Source: DROE01 sp964569865
GTDB lineage: Bacteria; Pseudomonadota; Alphaproteobacteria; Rhizobiales; Devosiaceae
DNA: 30,651 nt
Assembly (NCBI GenBank): GCA_964569865.1
Contig: CAZMVQ010000028.1
Location: 1 to 30,651, forward strand
Direction: 5' to 3'
The position numbers and the translations under genes are program-made. Within the stretch, counting starts at the first letter, position 1. Each line of letters opens with the position of its first letter. Below, piece after piece: positions 7,491 to 14,837 of this stretch. The notes below the pieces were generated by a model that was not told the DNA's origin, searched no databases, and was given only the letters and a program-made list of their open reading frames with translations.

Positions 7491-8390
7491 CTATTCTGCT
7501 GCCGCTGATTTTGGCCTGACTTCGCTGGCATAGGCATCAACAAGCAATTGGCAGACTTTCCCGGGCTGATATTTATGTTCATCAATCTGGGCCACCGGAG
7601 TAACTTCCGCTGCGGTTCCGGTTAAAAAACATTCTTCAAAATCGCCAAGCTCTTCTGGCTTTATTGGCCGCTCAACAATTTTCAAACCGTTTCGTTTGGC
7701 TAGATCAATTACCGTTTGCCTTGTTATGCCATCCAAAAAACAATCCGGGGTTGGAGTATGCAATTCGCCATTGCGATAAAAGAAAACATTGGCCGAAGTT
7801 GCTTCAGCCACCAGCCCGCGATAATCCAGCATCAAGGCTTCTGAATATCCATCATCCATCGCCGCGTGTTTTGAAAGCATGCAAATCATGTAAAGACCGG
7901 CAGCTTTTGCCTTGCAAGGAATGGTTGCCGGATCAGGGCGTCGCCATTTGGCAATGGTAAGTCTTGCCCCCTTCAATCGGTCCTCGCGAGTATAATAGCT
8001 GGGCCAGTCCCAAACGGCGATGGCCAGATGCACCTTGTTATTGCGGGCCGGAACCCCCAATTCTTCGGCTCCGCGCCATGCAAACGGACGCAGATAAGTA
8101 TCATGGGAATTTTCCAGCCCGTTTTTGATGATAGCCTGTCGACAGGCCTCATCAATCTCGTTAGCTGAATAGGGAATTTCAAAATCCAGATATTTTGCTG
8201 AAGCGATCAAACGATCCGTGTGCTCGCGTAGCTTGAAAATCTGCCCCCCATAGGAGCGCTCACCCTCAAAAACCGAAGAAGCATAGTGCAATCCATGGGT
8301 CAGAACATGCAGTTTGGCTTCTCCCCAAGGTACAAATTCTCCATTATACCAAATCCAGCCATCCCGCTGATCCATTGCATTCCCGCTCAT
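7491..8390 (-). CDS. ilvE: Branched-chain amino acid aminotransferase
   Basis: This 299-residue fold-type IV PLP enzyme interconverts Leu, Ile and Val with their 2-oxo acids using glutamate/2-oxoglutarate. Visible family features are the N-terminal DGWIWYNGEFVPW, HVLTHGLHYASSVFEG near residue 35, the PLP lysine in IPCKAKAAGLYM near 160, EATSANVFF near 195, and the phosphate-binding TGTAAEVTPV near 260. The start (MSGNAMDQ) has GGAGAATG upstream. It is transcribed away from a MarR-type gene with about 250 bases between them. D-amino-acid transaminase is a related alternative, but the overall pattern fits IlvE. Confidence 0.92.
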   Translation of the reverse strand: MSGNAMDQRDGWIWYNGEFVPWGEAKLHVLTHGLHYASSVFEGERSYGGQIFKLREHTDRLIASAKYLDFEIPYSANEIDEACRQAIIKNGLENSHDTYLRPFAWRGAEELGVPARNNKVHLAIAVWDWPSYYTREDRLKGARLTIAKWRRPDPATIPCKAKAAGLYMICMLSKHAAMDDGYSEALMLDYRGLVAEATSANVFFYRNGELHTPTPDCFLDGITRQTVIDLAKRNGLKIVERPIKPEELGDFEECFLTGTAAEVTPVAQIDEHKYQPGKVCQLLVDAYASEVRPKSAAAE

Positions 8391-8577
8391 TATTCATTCT
8401 CCAGACAACAAAATAGTCAGTTTTAATTTCAATCGGTTTTTGGCTTAAAATTCAATCAATAGTTTTTACCAACAACAACAAACATCAATTTAGACCAGAA
8501 CCACAACATTTCAACAAATCGCACCGCTAAAAATATAAACCAAACGCGAAAACTACTTGCCCCTTTTACCCTGCACC

Positions 8578-8606
8578 TTGGCAAACCGTTCGCCCTCTGG
8601 GATAAG
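8578..8606 (+). promoter_or_regulatory. Candidate sigma70 promoter for the marR gene
   Basis: A -35-like ttggca (8578-8583) and a -10-like gataag (8601-8606) are separated by 17 bases, putting transcription start near 8613 and leaving a short leader before the ATG at 8640. The match is 5/6 and 4/6 to consensus, so it is plausible, not certain. An inverted pair, ttcaacaaatc (8510-8520) and gattgttgaa (8612-8621), lies in the same intergenic DNA and could be regulator half-sites. Confidence 0.35.
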
Positions 8607-8639
8607 AGACAGATTGTTGAAAAATATATTGGCACCAAG

Positions 8640-9161
8640 ATGACATCAAATCAAAACAATGTCAATATTACTGACATAAATTCAATAACGCATGAAATGC
8701 CCTTTGATTTAATGGGATTGTTTTTCTTTGCGTATCGGGATTTTGTTTCAGATGCCGACGCGCTTTTGGCTGGCCACAAGTTTGGTCGCGCCCACCACCG
8801 GGTCTTATATTTTGTAAACATCAAACCCGGCATGCCGGTGGCAGATTTGCTAAATATTCTAAAAATCACCAAGCAAAGTCTGGCCAGAGTTTTACGACAA
8901 CTGATTGATGAAGATTATATCGAGCAACATACCGGCCAGACAGATCGGCGTCAGCGCCTGTTATTTGCCACCCAAAAGGGTAAGGATTTCTTTTCTGTAC
9001 TTTCTAGAAGTCAGGCCAACCGTATCAATTTAGCCCTTGATCAGCTTTCCCCAGATGAAAAACAATCGGTGCACCGGTTTTTTGTCGCCATGGTTGAAGA
9101 GAATGACCATGCCATGCTCGACCGATTACAACTTACAAAAAATATTGAGGATCAGACCTGA
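8640..9161 (+). CDS. MarR family transcriptional regulator
   Basis: The 173-residue protein has the winged helix-turn-helix layout of the MarR family: an N-terminal dimerisation helix (FFFAYRDFVSDADALL), a helix-turn-helix near residues 60-90 (VADLLNILKITKQSLARVL), and the wing with TDRRQRLLFATQKG. MarR proteins bind palindromes as dimers and usually repress nearby genes until a small ligand binds. Being divergent from ilvE suggests control of itself and perhaps of ilvE, which is inference from position only. Its 3' end nearly meets that of proC. Confidence 0.9.
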   Translation: MTSNQNNVNITDINSITHEMPFDLMGLFFFAYRDFVSDADALLAGHKFGRAHHRVLYFVNIKPGMPVADLLNILKITKQSLARVLRQLIDEDYIEQHTGQTDRRQRLLFATQKGKDFFSVLSRSQANRINLALDQLSPDEKQSVHRFFVAMVEENDHAMLDRLQLTKNIEDQT

Positions 9162-9179
9162 AATCTGTGGCCAATAAAC

Positions 9180-9995
9180 CTATTCGCCGATTTCTCTATT
9201 GCGTTTAGCCGCCGCTTTTACAGCTTTACCCATCAGTTCAAAAAGCCCCGGCTCTCCCATTAGCACTTCAAGCGCTTTTTGCGTTACTCCGTTGGGAGAA
9301 GTTACATTTTTCCGCAATATTGCCGCCTCGCTAGGGTCAGCTTCCAAAAGGGCCGCTGCTCCAATAATTGTCTGGCGCGCCAAAATATTGGACATATCCT
9401 TATCAAGACCTTCAGCTTCACCGGCCGCCGCCATGGCTTCCACCATCAAAAATACATAGGCCGGCCCCGAACCTGAAACCCCTGTTAAAGCGTCAATCTG
9501 ATTCTCATCATCCAGCCACACGGCAATTCCACTTGCGCTAAGCAGAGCATGGGCAAGCTGGCGCTCTTGTTCTTCGACACCCTCACTAGCTATTGCCCCG
9601 GTAACCCCCTTGCCTAACTGAGCCGGAGTGTTAGGCATGGTGCGAACGATTTTATCACTGCCCAGAGCGTTTTTAAGCGCTTCCAGCGAAAATCCGGCAA
9701 TCACCGATAATATCAAACTATTGCTGGGGATTTTGTCACTGATTTTTGCCATGACCTGCTTTGCAATCTGGGGTTTTACCGCCAGAACAATAACATCAGC
9801 ATTCAGGGAGGTAAATTCGGGCACCAGTGAAATACTTTTCATCCGGGCAAATTCTTTGGTGATTTCGCTTGGCATCGGATCAACCAGAGTAAGAGCACTG
9901 GCATCAAGCCCATGCTCAAGCCACCCCTTGACCATCGCCATGCCCATTTTTCCGGCACCTACCAGAACCAGTGAATTTATCTTTTCAATGCTCAT
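9180..9995 (-). CDS. proC: Pyrroline-5-carboxylate reductase
   Basis: ProC reduces 1-pyrroline-5-carboxylate to proline with NAD(P)H, the last step of proline synthesis. The 271-residue protein has the N-terminal Rossmann motif VLVGAGKMGMAMVKG, a mid-domain PNTPAQLGKGVTGA, and the C-terminal dimer/active-site signature SGSGPAYVFLMVEAM. The conserved VTSPGGTT reads VTSPNGVT here, a mild deviation. The ATG at 9995 is preferred; an in-frame TTG directly before it would add one residue. The ybjN-like gene ends 48 bases upstream on the same strand, so they may be co-transcribed. Confidence 0.95.
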   Translation of the reverse strand: MSIEKINSLVLVGAGKMGMAMVKGWLEHGLDASALTLVDPMPSEITKEFARMKSISLVPEFTSLNADVIVLAVKPQIAKQVMAKISDKIPSNSLILSVIAGFSLEALKNALGSDKIVRTMPNTPAQLGKGVTGAIASEGVEEQERQLAHALLSASGIAVWLDDENQIDALTGVSGSGPAYVFLMVEAMAAAGEAEGLDKDMSNILARQTIIGAAALLEADPSEAAILRKNVTSPNGVTQKALEVLMGEPGLFELMGKAVKAAAKRNREIGE

Positions 9996-10042
9996 CAATT
10001 CTCAAATCAGGGTCTTGCACCGGGCCACTCACCAAAATCCTT

Positions 10043-10546
10043 TTAGGCTTCTCCCGAGGTTTCAAACAATACATAATCCAGCGCCTCGCGAGCTGACTTG
10101 CCAGCCCAGACTACAAATTGAAAGGCCTGATAATAATGATCACACGCCTCTGTAGCAGAACGCAAAAGAGTTTCGCATTGTTGTGGAGAAACCTCAGCGC
10201 CCCCCGATAACAAATGAGAGTTGCGAAACAATACCACCCCTTCTGAACTCCAGATATCAAAATGACCGATCCACAATTGAGCGTTGATGTTGGAGATGAG
10301 TTTCCTCACCTCACCATTGCGCGCTTCGGGAACTTTCAGATCAAATGCACTGGCCACATGCAGGGATTCCATATGCTCCATCCAGCTGAAGGTGACATGG
10401 TAATCGCTCCACCCCCCGCGCACGGTTATGGAAATTTCATCCGCTTCGCTTCTCTCAAACGCCCAATCATTTATCGAAGCAATATGCTCGATTATATCCA
10501 CCGGATGCATGGTGCGATCTGGTTCTGATTGCAGCAAAAGTGCCAT
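10043..10546 (-). CDS. YbjN domain-containing protein
   Basis: This 167-residue soluble protein matches the alphaproteobacterial YbjN-like group that sits beside proC: HPVDIIEHIASINDWAFER near the N-terminus, then WSDYHVTFSW, MESLHVASAFDLKVP, and NAQLWIGHFDIWSSEG. These resemble the type III secretion chaperone-like fold of YbjN. The biochemical role is unknown; E. coli YbjN has been linked to stress and motility regulation. Upstream of the ATG at 10546 lies GAGGC at usable distance. Gene order (proC downstream, UbiK-like gene upstream) is the usual rhizobial arrangement. Confidence 0.82.
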   Translation of the reverse strand: MALLLQSEPDRTMHPVDIIEHIASINDWAFERSEADEISITVRGGWSDYHVTFSWMEHMESLHVASAFDLKVPEARNGEVRKLISNINAQLWIGHFDIWSSEGVVLFRNSHLLSGGAEVSPQQCETLLRSATEACDHYYQAFQFVVWAGKSAREALDYVLFETSGEA

Positions 10547-10862
10547 TATATGCTTGCCTCGATATGCTAAGATCCACCCGGCGTCTCAACAAGTGAAACC
10601 CGGCCAATTATCCGCAAAACATCTTCGCAATATCTCAACTTTTACGAATCGTCCTGCCACTCAACTCTACACCGACCGCAACCGGTGTGGCACCATATTC
10701 AAAACTTTGCCCACAATTCTATAAGAGCAAATTTTAGGGTCAGGTGCTTAAGGCTTAACAATCCATCAATCTTGGTTAAGCAATGGTTAACCATAAATAG
10801 TTTTCAACAAGCTACATCAGGCAACCAGATTGCCTGACGGGCTAGCTTGAGCCAAAGCTCAA
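10547..10862. other. Intergenic region with two hairpins next to the UbiK-like gene
   Basis: No gene is visible in these 316 bases. Two perfect hairpins stand near the right end: tcaggcaa (10817-10824) with ttgcctga (10830-10837), and ttgagc (10847-10852) with gctcaa (10857-10862). Read on the minus strand, the second starts immediately after the stop codon of the UbiK-like gene and the first follows at once, so together they probably terminate that gene. Neither has a long T tract. The remainder should hold the ybjN-proC promoter, but I could not pick convincing boxes. Confidence 0.5.
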
Positions 10863-11120
10863 TTACTTAGGCGTTGATTTTTTTCGAGTGCGCAGAGACG
10901 ACAATTCTTTTTGCAGCATGGCGATTTCTTCTGACTGCACTTCCACGATTTCGCGCAATATATCAAAATCCTCTCGGTTCACCAGATCAAGGTCAGCTAC
11001 AATTCTCTCCATCTGCACCTTAAAAGCATTTTCGGCTTCGCGCCGAACACCATCGGCCACCCCGGCCGCATCGTTCATCAATTTGCCAATATCGTCAAAT
11101 ACCTTGCTGCCCTGAACCAT
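10863..11120 (-). CDS. UbiK/BMFP-type accessory coiled-coil protein
   Basis: The 85-residue protein fits the BMFP family, to which E. coli UbiK (YqiC), an accessory factor of ubiquinone biosynthesis, belongs. It has an amphipathic N-terminal helix (VFDDIGKLMNDAAGVADG), a middle REAENAFKVQMERIVADLDLV, then VNREDFDILREIVEVQSEEI leading into a short coiled coil (MLQKELSSL) and a basic tail. AAGGA lies eight bases before the ATG. It is divergent from lgt, with 162 bases between. A direct role in ubiquinone synthesis here is inferred from the family. Confidence 0.82.
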   Translation of the reverse strand: MVQGSKVFDDIGKLMNDAAGVADGVRREAENAFKVQMERIVADLDLVNREDFDILREIVEVQSEEIAMLQKELSSLRTRKKSTPK

Positions 11121-11282
11121 ATCAAATTCCTTATTTACCGGCGGTTTAAACGCCCACTATAATGTGACATTACCTACCTACTTAAGTGCCAATGTTGCAC
11201 TTGACCAGAGCCGATACTGCCCCCATGTTCCACCCAACCAGATAATTGCACAAATCGCGATAAATTTCACCGGAGCCAAACC

Positions 11283-12101
11283 TTGCTATTCCCCGATATT
11301 GACCCAATTGCTTTTTCCATCGGCCCCATAATTGTGCGCTGGTATTCTCTTGCTTATTTATTTGGCATTGGCCTTGGCATTATCTATGGACGCTTTCTGC
11401 TCAAGCGCGCTTCGCTTTGGTTCAAAACCAATCCACCCTTCACCCCGGATCAGTTTATTGACTTTGCAGTCTGGGCAGTATTGGGAGCAATCATTGGCGG
11501 CCGGCTTGGTTATGTAGTGTTCTATGATCCGGTATATTTTGCCGCCAACCCCATGGATATATTCAAAACCTGGCTGGGCGGCATGTCGTTTCATGGCGGG
11601 CTTATCGGCGTTATGGTTGCCATGTATTTTTTTGGCCGCCACAAAAAAGCAAATTTTCTTTCCTCTCTTGATCTTTTGGCCGCCGTTTCCCCCATCGGCA
11701 TTGGCTTGGTCCGGGTATCAAATTTCGTCAATGGCGAGCTTTTTGGTCGCGCCACAGACATGCCCTGGGGCGTTATATTTCCCAACGGAGGCGAAGTACC
11801 CCGCCATCCATCCCAGCTTTACGAGGCTATTCTTGAGGGGCTTGTTCTGTTCATCGTGATCAGAATTGTCACCCATATGATGTTTGGCCTGCGCCGCCCC
11901 GGCCTCGCCGCTGGTGTCTTTGGAATTGGCTATGCCCTGTCCCGCTTGCTTGTGGAGCAGGTTCGCCTGCCCGATCCCCAGATTGGCTATTTATTCGGCA
12001 CCGATTGGGTAACTCAGGGCATGATGCTGACCCTGCCCATATTGGCAGGCGGAATAATTCTTTTGGCCATCGGCCTGAAAACTCCCGTCACCAAAGCATG
12101 A
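11283..12101 (+). CDS. lgt: Prolipoprotein diacylglyceryl transferase
   Basis: Lgt moves diacylglycerol from phosphatidylglycerol to the lipobox cysteine of prolipoproteins in the inner membrane, the first step of lipoprotein maturation. The 272-residue protein has several transmembrane segments and the family motifs RWYSLAYLFGIGLG, GGRLGYVVFYD, MSFHGGLIGV (essential His), VNGELFGR and HPSQLYEA. The start is taken as a TTG at 11283 because CGGAG sits seven bases upstream and the resulting N-terminus (LLFPDIDPIAFSIGP) matches the family, while the first in-frame ATG lies inside the domain. It overlaps the next gene by four bases (ATGA). Confidence 0.95.
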   Translation: MLFPDIDPIAFSIGPIIVRWYSLAYLFGIGLGIIYGRFLLKRASLWFKTNPPFTPDQFIDFAVWAVLGAIIGGRLGYVVFYDPVYFAANPMDIFKTWLGGMSFHGGLIGVMVAMYFFGRHKKANFLSSLDLLAAVSPIGIGLVRVSNFVNGELFGRATDMPWGVIFPNGGEVPRHPSQLYEAILEGLVLFIVIRIVTHMMFGLRRPGLAAGVFGIGYALSRLLVEQVRLPDPQIGYLFGTDWVTQGMMLTLPILAGGIILLAIGLKTPVTKA

Positions 12102-13783
12102 TCGAACAACCTGATCGGGAAAAATTATCGCTTGGTGAGCGCATAAGGCTACAGATTAAAAGCGAAGGCCCCATGTCGCTTTCCACCTATATGGGCCTGT
12201 GTCTTACCCATCCGCAAAAGGGATATTACACATCATCCAACCCCATAGGCACCAAAGGCGATTTCATCACCGCCCCGGAAATTTCCCAGATGTTTGGGGA
12301 AATGCTTGGCACATGGGTTTTGCTGCAATGGAATTTTTTAGGCCGCCCAAAAACCTTTACCCTTGCCGAACTTGGCCCCGGTCGNNNNNNNNNNNNNNNN
12401 NNNNNNNNNNNNNNNNNNNNNNNNNNNNNNNNNNNNNNNNNNNNNNNNNNNNNNNNNNNNNNNNNNNNNNNNNNNNNNNNNNNNCAGGGCAACGAATTAG
12501 CATGGGGTCTTTCTCCCTCGCCCTTGCCGCCAGAAATTGCAAACAGTAAAATTCATCAGCATCTGAAAATTCCGACAAAAGAAAATGAGATTTTCCAAGC
12601 ATCCCCCCTGTCATTAACCACCATTTCCCGACTGGCCCGATTACTTAACAAGCAATCCGGCTCTATGTTGATTATTGATTATGGCTATGAAATTTCGCAA
12701 ACCGGAGACAGTTTTCAGGCCGTTGCCGATCATGAGTTTTGCGATCCGCTTGCAAATCCCGGCCGTGCAGATCTTTCCGCCCATGTGGATTTTCAAAGCC
12801 TTATTCAAACTGCAAGACACACCGGTGCACAGGCGGGAATGCTTGGCAATCAGGGTGATTTTCTGCGCCAATTGGGTATAGAGACACGGGCTGAAAAAAT
12901 TATCGCTTCAAACCCTCAAAAACAAACGCAAATAATTTTAGATCTTACCCGCCTGATCGATAGTGACAAAATGGGGAAATTATTCAAAGCCATGCAGATA
13001 TCTTCCCCCGCTAATGCGCCGTTCGAGCAGTTAGAAAGTTTAGCTAGCCAATCGGGCATCAATCACGGATTTTTTGGTCGCGAGGGGGGATGCTCCCCTG
13101 CGCCATTTGAGGGCCTTAATGTTTCAAAACTAACCAAAGACGCGCCTGAAAATATTTCTCGCAACCGCCAGATTGTTGCCAGCTCTTTAGGCCTGCCCCT
13201 AAACAGGTTAGCAATTCTGCACCAGATACACTCCAACAAAATCGTGGTGGTTGATGAGGGCTTTGATTTTAACAACCCAGTAAAAGCCGATGCAATGGTC
13301 AGCAAAATCTCGGGCATTGGTCTGGGAATTTTAATTGCCGATTGCACTCCGGTATTATTTTATGACCCGAAAAACTCCATAATCGGGGCTGCCCATGCCG
13401 GATGGCAGGGCGCGATAAAAGGCATTGTTGCCAACACTATCCAAGCTATGGAAAATCTGGGTGCTAATCGAGAAGAAATTATCGCAGGTATCGGTCCAAC
13501 CATCTGGCAGGAAAATTATGAAGTTGGTGAGCAATTCACTTTTGATCTGCTTGAAAAATACCCTGAGGCAGCTTCATTTATAGCCATTTCTGATAGTACA
13601 AAAAAACAACAATTTGATCTGCCCGGTTTTGCTCGCTCAGAAATTGAAAAAGCGGGAATAACCCAAATTTCCCAAACCGCAGAATGCACCTACGCCAATC
13701 CGCAAAAATATTTCTCCCACCGTTTTGCCACCCACAATTCCACCGAGACCGGCCGTCAGATTGCCATCATTGCAATAAAATGA
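12098..13783 (+). CDS. Fusion of MidA-type SAM methyltransferase with PgeF/laccase-fold domain (gap-interrupted)
   Basis: The N-terminal part is a MidA/NDUFAF7-like methyltransferase: GPMSLSTYMGLCLTHPQKGY, FITAPEISQMFGEMLG, then the SAM-binding AELGPGR just before the N gap. After the gap come LIIDYGYEISQTGDSFQAV, ADLSAHVDFQSL and the usual end DKMGKLFKAM. With no stop or start codon, the frame runs into a complete PgeF/YfiH domain: HGFFGREGGCS, NRQIVASSLG, DAMVSKISGIGLGI, ADCTPVLF, AAHAGWQGAIKGI, with the His/Cys metal residues in place, ending RQIAIIAIK. MidA supports complex I assembly in mitochondria; PgeF-type proteins are reported as purine nucleoside phosphorylases or muropeptide editors. 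These are usually separate neighbours. Phase across the gap is unknown; the C-terminal MidA-PgeF join is gap-free. Confidence 0.88.
   Translation: MIEQPDREKLSLGERIRLQIKSEGPMSLSTYMGLCLTHPQKGYYTSSNPIGTKGDFITAPEISQMFGEMLGTWVLLQWNFLGRPKTFTLAELGPGXXXXXXXXXXXXXXXXXXXXXXXXXXXXXXXXXXQGNELAWGLSPSPLPPEIANSKIHQHLKIPTKENEIFQASPLSLTTISRLARLLNKQSGSMLIIDYGYEISQTGDSFQAVADHEFCDPLANPGRADLSAHVDFQSLIQTARHTGAQAGMLGNQGDFLRQLGIETRAEKIIASNPQKQTQIILDLTRLIDSDKMGKLFKAMQISSPANAPFEQLESLASQSGINHGFFGREGGCSPAPFEGLNVSKLTKDAPENISRNRQIVASSLGLPLNRLAILHQIHSNKIVVVDEGFDFNNPVKADAMVSKISGIGLGILIADCTPVLFYDPKNSIIGAAHAGWQGAIKGIVANTIQAMENLGANREEIIAGIGPTIWQENYEVGEQFTFDLLEKYPEAASFIAISDSTKKQQFDLPGFARSEIEKAGITQISQTAECTYANPQKYFSHRFATHNSTETGRQIAIIAIK
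12385..12484. other. Assembly gap (100 N) inside the midA part
   Basis: Exactly 100 N. In MidA proteins the distance between the ELGPGR motif and the segment matching the right flank is, by my recollection, about 85-90 residues (about 260 bases), so the true gap is probably longer than drawn. Confidence 0.9.
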
Positions 13784-13904
13784 ACCCGTATTAACAAATT
13801 AACAACGAATCTGTTGCGTTGGGCATTCCAGCGCGCTATTGGTGCCGCCAAATTTGGGGGATGGGTTGGAATTTCTGCCCATCAAAAATATGGAATAGAT
13901 CCCT

Positions 13905-14233
13905 ATGATATTGCTGGCTGGAAATTCTAATCCGGTATTTTCCGACGCAGTTGCGAAATATCTTGACCTGCCACTGGCTGCCTGTGTGGTAAAAAAATTC
14001 GCCGACAAAGAAATTTTTGTCGAGATTCAGGAAAATGTTCGCGGCGAAGACGTTTTTATCATGCAGTCCACATCATTTCCCGCCAATGATAATCTGATGG
14101 AGTTGCTGATCCTTTCAGATGCGGTCCGCCGCTCTTCTGGCAGGCGCATAACCGCTGTAATTCCCTATTTTGGTTACGCCCGTCAGGATCGTAAATCTGC
14201 GCCAAGAACTCCAATTTCCGCCAAACTTGTGGC
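13905..14233 (+). CDS. prs: Ribose-phosphate pyrophosphokinase, N-terminal part (cut by gap)
   Basis: Prs makes phosphoribosyl pyrophosphate from ribose-5-phosphate and ATP, feeding purine, pyrimidine, His and Trp synthesis. About 109 residues of the usual 310 are present: LLAGNSNPVFSDAVAKYL, FADKEIFVEIQENVRGEDVF, QSTSFPANDNLMELLI, and PYFGYARQDRKSAPRTPIS, which belong to the N-terminal regulatory/ATP-binding half. The frame then enters an N run; the DNA after it does not encode the rest. So the gene is probably intact in the cell and truncated by assembly. It would supply PRPP to the apt product encoded farther along. Confidence 0.93.
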
Positions 14234-14333
14234 NNNNNNNNNNNNNNNNNNNNNNNNNNNNNNNNNNNNNNNNNNNNNNNNNNNNNNNNNNNNNNNNNNN
14301 NNNNNNNNNNNNNNNNNNNNNNNNNNNNNNNNN
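14234..14333. other. Assembly gap (100 N) after partial prs
   Basis: Exactly 100 N. Roughly 200 residues of prs (about 600 bases) are missing, and the right flank does not resume prs, so the gap is far larger than drawn, or the join is wrong. Confidence 0.9.
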
Positions 14334-14474
14334 GCGTTGCCAGAAAAAGTGTTTCTGCGGTTTTCCAGCCTGCCGGCGCGAGGCAAATAAGATCAGCAAC
14401 GAAGTTGCTGCTTCGGCAGCGCGACCAACAAAAGAACTGGCGTTGCCAGAACGCAGCCAAAATTTAGATCAGGA
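14334..14474. other. Unassigned hairpin-rich segment after the gap
   Basis: These 141 bases match no part of prs. They carry a perfect hairpin cagcaac-gaa-gttgctg (14392-14408) overlapping a second, gctgc-ttcg-gcagc (14406-14419), with the stable C(UUCG)G loop. The 12-mer gcgttgccagaa appears at both ends (14334-14345 and 14440-14451). Open frames cross it but none resembles a known protein. It could be the 3' part of a dispersed repeat at a contig edge, a structured RNA, or a gene tail. Confidence 0.45.
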
Positions 14475-14639
14475 TCAAAAACCCGACATGGCGGCACCTA
14501 ATTGATAGGGCCATATGGCCAAGCCGATAAATCCGTCCCTAAAGCCATGCCCAAGAAAACCAATGGTGAATAACCAGCCCGCAATCCAGACCAGACCCAG
14601 TCCCCACGGCTTTTTTGTTTCGTTTGAACCTTTGCTCAT
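14475..14639 (-). CDS. Small single-helix membrane protein, unknown function
   Basis: This 54-residue ORF begins MSKGSNETKKPWGLGLVW and contains one hydrophobic segment (about residues 13-30) followed by HGFRDGFIGLAIWPYQLG. A basic/polar N-terminus, one transmembrane helix and an aromatic interfacial segment suggest a small inner-membrane protein. The ATG at 14639 is chosen because AAAAGGT lies directly upstream, a good ribosome-binding site; a longer frame starting at 14705 lacks support. Similar tiny proteins with a terminal WPxxLG segment occur in rhizobia, as far as I remember, without known function. Confidence 0.65.
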   Translation of the reverse strand: MSKGSNETKKPWGLGLVWIAGWLFTIGFLGHGFRDGFIGLAIWPYQLGAAMSGF

Positions 14640-14713
14640 TACCTTTTCCCCTTTTTCTTGATTAAACATAAGAAAAAAAAATTGGAATTCAATCTCCGCC
14701 TGCAAATCAACAC

Positions 14714-14780
14714 TTGCCCCAGCCCGCTCTTTGGCCTATATCCCCGCACTTATGAAGCATCTGTCACCCCTGGAGGACAG
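14714..14780 (+). promoter_or_regulatory. Candidate rplY promoter and leader hairpin
   Basis: A -35-like ttgccc (14714-14719) and -10-like tatatc (14737-14742) with 17-base spacing would start a leader of about 90 bases before rplY. The leader begins with an imperfect hairpin in which ctgtc (14761-14765) can pair with gacag (14776-14780), and an overlapping caccc-ctg/caggtg pairing is also possible. Each promoter box matches consensus at only 4/6, so this is tentative. Confidence 0.28.
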
Positions 14781-14837
14781 GTGCGTGGAATGATCAAAAA
14801 ATGATATTTTCCACACCAACCGATTTGGAACAATCAA

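Noticed and set aside
13784..13904. ttggaa-17-tatgga as a prs promoter.
   Set aside because: The -10 matches only three of six and lies too close to the ATG.
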